From the NCBI GenBank assembly GCA_019418195.1, contig DYCJ01000030.1, forward strand, positions 5,319-16,995: 11,677 bases of DNA, read 5' to 3'. Shown in pieces: positions 5,614 to 11,677 of the stretch. Below the pieces are notes generated by a model, which did not search any database, had not been told where the DNA came from, and saw nothing but the letters and a program-made list of their open reading frames with translations. Numbering within the stretch: position 1 is the stretch's first letter; each line of letters starts with the position of its first letter. The translations under genes were made by a program, and so were the position numbers. The DNA comes from Clostridiales bacterium. GTDB lineage: Bacteria; Bacillota; Clostridia; Lachnospirales; Lachnospiraceae.

Positions 5614-6603
5614 TTAGAATAATGCTGTCTCCTGAATATCGTTTCTGAGTTCCGTTCCTTCAAAGAAAAAAGCAAGGATCTCCTCAAATGTTTTTCCTTC
5701 TTTCGCCATCTGATCCGCGGTCCAGATACTCATGCCAAGGCCATGGCCTTTTCCGGTTGTCGTGATTTTTATATTGTCGTCGTCCTCCTCGCTGTATGAA
5801 AATGCACTAGAAGGAAGCGAGAGCGCATCCCGAAACTGATCGCCTGTACATATGGTATTTCCCATCCTCAGCTCGCTCACATAGCCGGCAGAATCGCAGG
5901 ATCTGACCTCGAAATCATCATATGTATACCCCTGTGCCGCCTTATCTTCGTCCTCTTCTGCCACCAGAAAATCTCTGCACAAACTCTGGATTTCTGTGTA
6001 GGGAAACGTAAAGGTCTGGATTTCATCATCCGCTTCTTTATCCAGCGGGCACTCTCTGACTGCAATATAGGGATAGTCATTACTTCCAAGTACTTCAGCT
6101 GCACTCCGCGTCATTCCATTGCTGGATTGATGAAACGGTGTCCAGGCATATGCATCCCCATACATTACTACCGTATCATCCGTCTCCTCTACAGCGCGGA
6201 TATACTTTTCATAATATTCCCCGTAGTTTTCTGCTCCCCATTTATCTTCCATTTCATCACGTGACAGATAGCTCTCCGTAAGGGTCTTGTCCTCAGAGTC
6301 TTCGAGAGTCCTGTAGATCTGTGTACGGATCACAACTGCCTGTGCCTTCAGGGTTTCCGGCTCACAGTCTTCTGATATTTCTTCTGCCAGTATACCTGCA
6401 AGATAATCTGTCCACCTGATCTCTGTCACACCATCGGCCTCTTCTGCATCCGGCACCTTTACCTTTACATAAAAATTCTCACCGTCATCTTCTCTCACAT
6501 CTGCTCCGTTTACAAAAACAGATACAATATAGGGCAGAAGGATCAGGATTATGAGAAACGCGGCGATTGACTTGAACTTCTGTTCCACGGCATATCGATT
6601 CAT
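5614..6603 (-). CDS. spoIID: SpoIID, stage II sporulation lytic transglycosylase
   Basis: Peptidoglycan lytic transglycosylase of the mother-cell engulfment machinery; in known systems it acts with SpoIIM and SpoIIP (neither in this window). The product is 329 residues from the ATG at 6601-6603: a membrane anchor at about 11-32, then the SpoIID domain to the end. Motifs: YLAGILAEEIS with Glu75 as the likely catalytic acid (aligned to the family EM motif), LKAQAVVIRT (85-94), HQSSNGMTRSAAEVLG (158-173), YIAVRECPLD with a cysteine that may bind zinc, and GKGHGLGMS (284-292). After GMS the family usually has Q(Y/W)GA; here it is IWTA. I chose this start because GGAGGG lies 7 nt before it; the ATG at 6616-6618 overlaps that site. 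The spoIIQ gene lies 91 bp downstream under a separate promoter, as expected for proteins made in different compartments. Confidence 0.93.
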   Translation of the reverse strand: MNRYAVEQKFKSIAAFLIILILLPYIVSVFVNGADVREDDGENFYVKVKVPDAEEADGVTEIRWTDYLAGILAEEISEDCEPETLKAQAVVIRTQIYRTLEDSEDKTLTESYLSRDEMEDKWGAENYGEYYEKYIRAVEETDDTVVMYGDAYAWTPFHQSSNGMTRSAAEVLGSNDYPYIAVRECPLDKEADDEIQTFTFPYTEIQSLCRDFLVAEEDEDKAAQGYTYDDFEVRSCDSAGYVSELRMGNTICTGDQFRDALSLPSSAFSYSEEDDDNIKITTTGKGHGLGMSIWTADQMAKEGKTFEEILAFFFEGTELRNDIQETALF

Positions 6604-6640
6604 AAAAAAGCCCTCCATATATCCAGTATATGAAGGGCTT
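6604..6640 (-). terminator. terminator of the ileS-glgP-membrane protein operon
   Basis: On the - strand, AAGCCCT (6634-6640) pairs with AGGGCTT (6608-6614). One mismatch follows, then CATATAC pairs with GTATATG-type bases (6616-6622 with 6626-6632, including one G-U), leaving a 3-nt loop. A run of six T follows at 6604-6609. It lies 8 bp after the stop of the membrane protein gene. The descending arm contains GGAGGG, the Shine-Dalgarno site of spoIID, so the structure overlaps spoIID expression signals. Confidence 0.8.
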
Positions 6641-6654
6641 CACTTACTTTATTC
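6625..6654 (-). promoter_or_regulatory. sigma-E-like promoter of spoIID
   Basis: On the - strand, GAATAAA (6648-6654), 15 bp, then CATATACT (6625-6632). Against the recalled sigma-E consensus (KMATATT, about 14-15 bp, CATACAHT) this matches 5 of 7 and 7 of 8 positions. Mother-cell sigma-E control is known for spoIID. The -35 overlaps the stop codon of the upstream gene (6649-6651). Predicted start is near 6618. Confidence 0.6.
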
Positions 6655-7359
6655 TGTTTTATTTCCCGGATATACCGGCTGGACCGGTGGCGGCGTGAGC
6701 TGTGGCTCCATGCCGGGATTAAACGGTTTATTCCTCATAACAAAGAAGCAGATCGCTTCATACAGAGGGATGATCCCTGAAAGCACGGAATGTACCACCG
6801 CCATATTGCGGGTAGTAAATTTCTCATAAATCTGAATATCGATCAGGATACGCAGTACCGAATATACCGCCGAATATACTACGGCAAACACGAGGATCAC
6901 AATATACAGTGCGATCAATGTCGTCGAAAACGCCATAATACCGCCCATCTGATTCCCGCTCAGGGAGGATGCTGCGCCTGCCCCTATAGCTGCCACGAAA
7001 AGGAATACAAACAGTACTCCTGCGACAGCGCCATAGATGATCGGCAGCACCAGTTTCCATATGCCAGGGTTTTTAATACTCTTATTCTTCAACGGAATCT
7101 CGCCGGCCAGTTCACCATGGAAATAATCTCTCGCAAACGGAATGAAAGCAAGCCATGCGTGCTCTCTTCCCATACGTTTACCGATGGTGTACAGCCCGAT
7201 CGAATGAAAGATATAACTTGCCAGGGCAAAGGCGAGGATCAGTGCAAGCACGACCAGATAGACTGTCAGCAATATAGTAACTGCCGCATCCCCGCCGTTT
7301 CCATGACTAACGGGATAATCATAATTATATTCGTATATATAATCGTATCCGTAATCCAT
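6649..7359 (-). CDS. membrane protein of unknown function, four predicted helices
   Basis: I do not recognise a named family with confidence. The 236 residues show a Tyr-rich, acidic N-terminus (eight Tyr in the first 15 residues), hydrophobic segments at about 28-50, 103-127, 143-168 and 185-208, and a Pro-rich tail (PPPVQPVYPG) at the C-terminus. Between helices 1 and 2 is a segment with IGKRMGREHAWLAFIPFARDYFHGELAG. This pattern (a Trp followed by FIP and an aromatic or charged run) recurs in uncharacterised small Firmicute membrane proteins. There is no signal peptide cleavage site or catalytic motif. GGAGG stands 5 nt before the ATG, and the gene begins 10 nt after glgP, so it is the last gene of the ileS-glgP unit. 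A shared function with glycogen metabolism is not shown. Confidence 0.8.
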   Translation of the reverse strand: MDYGYDYIYEYNYDYPVSHGNGGDAAVTILLTVYLVVLALILAFALASYIFHSIGLYTIGKRMGREHAWLAFIPFARDYFHGELAGEIPLKNKSIKNPGIWKLVLPIIYGAVAGVLFVFLFVAAIGAGAASSLSGNQMGGIMAFSTTLIALYIVILVFAVVYSAVYSVLRILIDIQIYEKFTTRNMAVVHSVLSGIIPLYEAICFFVMRNKPFNPGMEPQLTPPPVQPVYPGNKTE

Positions 7360-7369
7360 AAGATACCTC

Positions 7370-9844
7370 CTATTCGTCCTCTCCGGACGGAACCTCTACT
7401 TTTTCAAGATGCCAGATATCATTTACATACTCCTCGATCGTACGGTCAGATGAGAACTTTCCGCTGCATGCCGTCTGCATCATTGCCATCCTGGACCATC
7501 TCTGCTGGTCTCTGTAAGCCTCTTCTACTCTCTTCTGCGCGTCTGCGTAGGAACGGAAATCCTTCAGGATAAAATACATATCCGCTTTGTCCGTAGACTG
7601 TGTATTGAGAAGTGAGTTATAAAGGTTCTTATACATGTTGTGGTCGCCGTGTGAATAAGTACCGTCCATAAGCTGGTCTACCACACGTTTCAGTTCCCAG
7701 TCGTTGAAGTAGATATCCTGCGGATTGTAGCCGCCGTTGTTCTCGTAATTGATAACTTCTTCCGAACTCAGGCCGAAGATAAATGCATTCTCCTCGCCGA
7801 CTTCCTGTACGATCTCCACGTTCGCACCGTCCATTGTTCCCAGTGTCGGAGCACCGTTCAGCATGAACTTCATGTTACCCGTGCCTGACGCCTCTTTAGA
7901 TGCTGTGGATATCTGCTCGCTGACATCTGCCGCCGCAAAAATGATCTCTGCGTTGGACACGCGGTAGTCTTCGATAAACACGACTTTCAGTTTTCCGTTG
8001 ATGCTGCGGTCGTTATTTACCACATCAGCCACAGAATTGATCAGCTTGATCGTCTCTTTGGCTCTTAAATATCCTGCTGCCGCTTTCGCGCCGAAGATAA
8101 ATGTTCTCGGATAGAAGCTCATCTCCGGATGCTCTTTGATCTGATTGTACAGATACATGATATGCAGGATATTCAGGAACTGACGTTTATACTCATGCAG
8201 ACGTTTTACCTGTACATCGAAAATAGAGCGCGGATCCACATCGATGCCGTTATGCTCTTTGATATATTTTGCAAGGCGGACTTTGTTCTTATACTTGATC
8301 TCCATAAATTCGCGTCTTGCACTGTCATCGTCTACATACGGTTTCAGCTTCGCGATCTGGGAAAGGTCGGTGATCCAGCCGTCTCCGATCTTATCTGTGA
8401 TCCAGTCAGCGAGAAGCGGATTTCCATGTGCAAGGAAACGTCTCTGTGTGATACCGTTTGTCTTATTATTGAACTTCTCCGGCATCATCTCATAGAAGTC
8501 TTTCAGCTCCTGATGTTTCAGGATTTCCGTATGAAGCTTCGCCACACCGTTTACAGAGAATCCTGCAATGATCGCCATATTTGCCATGCGCACCTGGCCG
8601 TCCATGAGGATCGCCATCTTTTTCACTTTATCCTCGTTGCCCGGATACATCTCGCGGACTTTGATAAGGAACCGGCGGTCGATCTCCTGAACGATCTGGT
8701 AGATACGCGGCAGGAGACGTGAGAACAGGTCGATCGGCCATTTCTCAAGAGCCTCTGCCATGATCGTATGGTTCGTGTACGCACAGGTCTTTGTGGTCAC
8801 ATCCCATGCCTCTTCCCATGTCAGCCCCTCTTCATCAATGAGCAGCCTCATCAGCTCCGGAACTGCCACCGTCGGGTGAGTATCGTTCATCTGGATGACT
8901 ACTTTTTCATACAGCTTGCGAATATCGCTGTGTTTCTTCTTGTATTTTGCGATCAGCGCCTGAAGGCTCGCAGAGATGAAGAAATACTGCTGTTTCAGAC
9001 GAAGCTCTTTTCCTGAATAGTGGTTATCGTTCGGATAGAGTACATCGACGATAAGTTTTGCAAGATTCTCCTGCTCCACTGCCTTGTGATAATTACCCCT
9101 GTCAAACTCATCCAGCTTAAAGTCCGTGATCGCCTTGGCATCCCATACTCGCAGCGTATTTACCACGTGATTGCCGTATCCTACGATCGGCATATCATAG
9201 GGAATCGCGAGAACGGACTCATAATTTTCCTGGATAAAGATATCTTTTCCCGTTGCAGGATCTTTCTCAAAACGGATATTTCCGCCGAAACGGACTTCTT
9301 TCGCATACTCTTCTCTGCGAAGCTCAAACGGATTTCCCTCTCTTAACCAGTCGTCCGGAACCTCTTTCTGGTATCCATTCTCAATCTTCTGTTTGAACAT
9401 GCCATAGCGATAACGGATGCCGCATCCGTATGCCGGATAATTCAGGGTTGCCAGTGAGTCGAGGAAACATGCTGCAAGTCTTCCCAGACCGCCGTTTCCG
9501 AGAGCTGCATCCGGCTCCTGATCCTCGATCACATTCAGATCAAGTCCCAGTTCATCAAGAGCCTCCTTTACTTCCTTGTATACCGTCATATTGATAAGGT
9601 TATTTCCAAGCGCGCGCCCCATCAGGAACTCCATGGACATATAATAAACTGTCTTTGCGTCCGCCTCATCATATGCTTTCTGAGTTGCAAACCAGTCGTC
9701 AAAGATAACATCTTTTACTGCATAAGAAACCGCCTGGAATACCTGCTGCTCAGTCGCTTCCTCGATTGTTTTTCTGTAAAGGTTTCTGATGTTGTCCTTT
9801 ACCGTCTGCTTGAATGTTTCTTTCTCAAATCTTTTGCTGAACAT
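7370..9844 (-). CDS. glgP: glycogen/starch phosphorylase (GT35)
   Basis: Cytoplasmic PLP-dependent phosphorylase that releases glucose 1-phosphate from the non-reducing ends of alpha-1,4-glucans. The 824 residues match the usual family length. Visible landmarks: the N-terminal MEFLMGRALGNNL; DAALGNGGLGRLAACFLDSLAT and YGCGIRYRYGMFKQ; QMNDTHPTVAVPELMR; KTCAYTNHTIMAEALEKWP; NGITQRRFLAHGNPLL; QVKRLHEYKRQFLNILH; and EASGTGNMKFMLNGA, whose Lys at about residue 659 is the PLP-binding lysine. The N-terminal phosphorylation and AMP-binding features of animal enzymes are not apparent. The ATG at 9842-9844 is chosen because MFSKRFEKETF begins near the expected N-terminus and GGAAGG lies 11 nt before it; an in-frame earlier start would overlap ileS. 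It begins 4 nt after the ileS stop, with its ribosome binding site inside the ileS 3' end, so translation coupling is likely. Confidence 0.97.
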   Translation of the reverse strand: MFSKRFEKETFKQTVKDNIRNLYRKTIEEATEQQVFQAVSYAVKDVIFDDWFATQKAYDEADAKTVYYMSMEFLMGRALGNNLINMTVYKEVKEALDELGLDLNVIEDQEPDAALGNGGLGRLAACFLDSLATLNYPAYGCGIRYRYGMFKQKIENGYQKEVPDDWLREGNPFELRREEYAKEVRFGGNIRFEKDPATGKDIFIQENYESVLAIPYDMPIVGYGNHVVNTLRVWDAKAITDFKLDEFDRGNYHKAVEQENLAKLIVDVLYPNDNHYSGKELRLKQQYFFISASLQALIAKYKKKHSDIRKLYEKVVIQMNDTHPTVAVPELMRLLIDEEGLTWEEAWDVTTKTCAYTNHTIMAEALEKWPIDLFSRLLPRIYQIVQEIDRRFLIKVREMYPGNEDKVKKMAILMDGQVRMANMAIIAGFSVNGVAKLHTEILKHQELKDFYEMMPEKFNNKTNGITQRRFLAHGNPLLADWITDKIGDGWITDLSQIAKLKPYVDDDSARREFMEIKYKNKVRLAKYIKEHNGIDVDPRSIFDVQVKRLHEYKRQFLNILHIMYLYNQIKEHPEMSFYPRTFIFGAKAAAGYLRAKETIKLINSVADVVNNDRSINGKLKVVFIEDYRVSNAEIIFAAADVSEQISTASKEASGTGNMKFMLNGAPTLGTMDGANVEIVQEVGEENAFIFGLSSEEVINYENNGGYNPQDIYFNDWELKRVVDQLMDGTYSHGDHNMYKNLYNSLLNTQSTDKADMYFILKDFRSYADAQKRVEEAYRDQQRWSRMAMMQTACSGKFSSDRTIEEYVNDIWHLEKVEVPSGEDE

Positions 9845-9848
9845 TGTT

Positions 9849-11677
9849 TTATTTTCCTTCCTTTTCCACACCCATTGTAACTGTTTCACCGTTGATCTTC
9901 CACTCCTTTACATAGCCTGCCGGCTCTGCCTTCGCCACTTCGTTGGCGAGCACTTCCCCGGCGATCTCATCGGCATATTTTGCGAAGATCGTCTCTGCCT
10001 TTTCACTGCCGTCATAAGTTACGCGGATACGGTCCATCACTTCAAAGTCTGCCTCTTTTCTCATGGTCTGTACCTTGCTGATGATCTCACGGACGAATCC
10101 TTCTTCGAGGAGCTCAGGTGTCAGGTTTGTGTCAAGTACTACAGTGATACCATTATCATTTTCTGACACATAGCCTTCGATCTGTGCCGTCTCGATCAAA
10201 AGATCCTCACGGAACAGCGTAATCTCCTGTCCGTTTACATCGAGTTTGAGAGCACCTGTTTCATTGACCTCATCCATTGCGGCGTTACCGTCCACAGAAT
10301 CAAGGGCAGCCTTAATGCCACCTAACATTTTACCATATTTCGGGCCTACTGTCTTTAACTGCGGTTTAAAATTGTATGAAGTAAAGTCTCTTACATCTTC
10401 CGTAAATTTAACATTCTTCACATTCAGCTCGTCTGCCACGATCTCCTGATAGAACTCAGGAAGGGTAAATGAGGCTTTTACAAACATCTGTCCGATCGGC
10501 TGACGGTTCTTGATATTGGATGTATTTCTGCAGGCACGCCCCATAACAACAAGCTTCAGGACATTGTCCATGTTCTGTTCCAGTTCTGCATCGATCTGGT
10601 CCTCATTCACTTCCGGGAACAGGCAGAGATGGATACTCTCCGGTGCATCTTTGTCAATGCTGCGGACAAGGTTCTGATAAATCTCCTCTGTCATGAACGG
10701 GATCATCGGAGCTGCAGCCTTAGAAACAGTTACAAGTGCTGTATACAATGTCATATATGCATTGATCTTATCCTGCTCCATTCCTTTCGCCCAGAAACGC
10801 TCACGGCTTCTCCTTACGTACCAGTTGCTCATGTCATCCACGAACTCCTGAAGCGCGCGGGCAGCCTCCGGAATGCGGTAATTCTCAAGATTGTTGTCAA
10901 CGGTCTTCACCATCGTATTCATCTTGGACAAAAGCCATTTGTCCATTACGGAAAGTTTATCATATTCCAGTGTATATTTTGTCGCGTCGAACTCGTCGAT
11001 ATTCGCATAGAGAACAAAGAATGCATAAGTATTCCACAGTGTACCCATGAATTTTCTCTGTCCTTCTGTCACTGCTTTCCCGTGGAAACGGTTCGGCAGC
11101 CACGGAGCACTGTTGACATAGAAGTACCAGCGGATCGCATCGGCTCCGTATTTCTCAAGGGCATCGAACGGATCTACCGCATTTCCCTTGGATTTGCTCA
11201 TCTTCTGGCCGTTCTCATCCTGCACATGTCCGAGGACAATGACATTCTTGTATGGCGCCTTGTTGAAGATCAGCGTGGAGATCGCCAGCAGGGAGTAAAA
11301 CCATCCTCTTGTCTGGTCTACCGCCTCGGAAATAAAGTCTGCCGGGAACTGTTTCTCAAAGAGTTCCTGATTCTCGAACGGATAGTGGTGCTGTGCAAAC
11401 GGCATGGATCCGCTGTCGAACCAGCAGTCGATAACTTCCGGAACACGGTGCATCTCTTTACCGCACTTCGGGCACTTGATCGTCACGGCGTCGATGTACG
11501 GACGATGCAGTTCAATGTCTTCCGGACAGTTGTCGGACATTTCTTTCAGCTCCGCAATACTTCCGATGGAATGCATGTGTCCGCACTCACATTCCCAGAT
11601 ATTGAGCGGAGTACCCCAGTAGCGGTTACGGCTGATGCCCCAGTCCTGAACGTTCTCGATCCAGTCGCCGAAACGTC
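9849..11677 (-). CDS. ileS: isoleucyl-tRNA synthetase, C-terminal part (5' end outside window)
   Basis: Class I aminoacyl-tRNA synthetase that charges tRNA-Ile with isoleucine in the cytoplasm. The frame is open to the window edge, so about 608 C-terminal residues are visible and the N-terminal half (HIGH motif and most of the editing domain) lies beyond. The visible part begins with WIENVQDWGISRNRYWGTPL, then a CECGH and CPKCG cysteine set that may bind zinc, CWFDSGSMPFAQ, DQTRGWFYSLLAIST, KMSKSKGN (the adenylate loop motif), and an anticodon-binding domain with MSNWYVRRSRERFW. A long C-terminal extension follows. These features point to the long IleRS type 2, which is often about 1,030-1,050 residues and known in other bacteria for mupirocin tolerance; that trait is not tested here. 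First visible gene of a run with glgP and a membrane protein gene. Confidence 0.98.
   Translation of the reverse strand, partial: RFGDWIENVQDWGISRNRYWGTPLNIWECECGHMHSIGSIAELKEMSDNCPEDIELHRPYIDAVTIKCPKCGKEMHRVPEVIDCWFDSGSMPFAQHHYPFENQELFEKQFPADFISEAVDQTRGWFYSLLAISTLIFNKAPYKNVIVLGHVQDENGQKMSKSKGNAVDPFDALEKYGADAIRWYFYVNSAPWLPNRFHGKAVTEGQRKFMGTLWNTYAFFVLYANIDEFDATKYTLEYDKLSVMDKWLLSKMNTMVKTVDNNLENYRIPEAARALQEFVDDMSNWYVRRSRERFWAKGMEQDKINAYMTLYTALVTVSKAAAPMIPFMTEEIYQNLVRSIDKDAPESIHLCLFPEVNEDQIDAELEQNMDNVLKLVVMGRACRNTSNIKNRQPIGQMFVKASFTLPEFYQEIVADELNVKNVKFTEDVRDFTSYNFKPQLKTVGPKYGKMLGGIKAALDSVDGNAAMDEVNETGALKLDVNGQEITLFREDLLIETAQIEGYVSENDNGITVVLDTNLTPELLEEGFVREIISKVQTMRKEADFEVMDRIRVTYDGSEKAETIFAKYADEIAGEVLANEVAKAEPAGYVKEWKINGETVTMGVEKEGK

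Noticed and set aside
6604..6618. Start of SpoIID at the ATG 6616-6618
   Set aside because: That ATG directly precedes and overlaps the GGAGGG site, which serves the ATG at 6601-6603.
8129..8722. 197-residue + strand frame opposite glgP
   Set aside because: It is antisense to the conserved core of glycogen phosphorylase, with no ribosome binding site or family resemblance.
9845..9889. Fifteen-residue N-terminal extension of glycogen phosphorylase
   Set aside because: It would overlap the end of ileS and the extra residues (KQLQWVWKRKENKT) do not resemble the family N-terminus.

Overview
The window looks like chromosomal DNA from a spore-forming, anaerobic Firmicute, probably of the Lachnospiraceae/Clostridia. 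This rests on a spoIID-spoIIQ pair with promoters resembling those read by sporulation sigma factors, strong AGGAGG-type ribosome binding sites, a long-type isoleucyl-tRNA synthetase, and a clostridial style of glycogen phosphorylase. No rRNA, tRNA, CRISPR array, transposase or phage gene was seen.

Layout. Bases 1-2441 (+ strand) hold the 3' part of a YtcJ-like metal-dependent amidohydrolase, followed 64 bp later by a protein resembling the ornithine cyclodeaminase module of ArgZ/AgrE (TIGR00300-like). They end at a hairpin terminator at 2471-2517 that also covers the end of the next, convergent operon. Bases 2494-4032 (- strand) hold a two-gene operon: an AAA_14/DUF4143 ATPase with a PD-(D/E)XK-like C-terminus, then a small GIY-YIG domain protein. 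Upstream of the ATPase lies a gene-free stretch of about 670 bp (4033-4700). It holds a promoter with an array of five 23-bp tandem repeats running into it, then two palindromic elements with similar TGTTTGTT ends.

Bases 4701-6603 (- strand) hold spoIID then spoIIQ, two engulfment proteins that act together in the intermembrane space between mother cell and forespore. Each has its own candidate promoter: sigma-E-like for spoIID and sigma-F-like for spoIIQ. This fits the known compartment of each protein. The SpoIIQ LytM domain has lost the metal-binding histidines. Bases 6649-11677 (- strand) look like one transcription unit: ileS (5' end outside the window), glgP starting 4 nt after it, and a four-helix membrane protein 10 nt after glgP. 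A terminator hairpin closes the unit. The same hairpin contains the -10 region and Shine-Dalgarno sequence of spoIID, which suggests that read-through from the housekeeping operon cannot translate spoIID.

The least explained part of the window is 4033-4700: the repeat array overlapping the ATPase promoter, and the nested palindromes beside it. The other genes belong to recognisable families in fairly ordinary arrangements.
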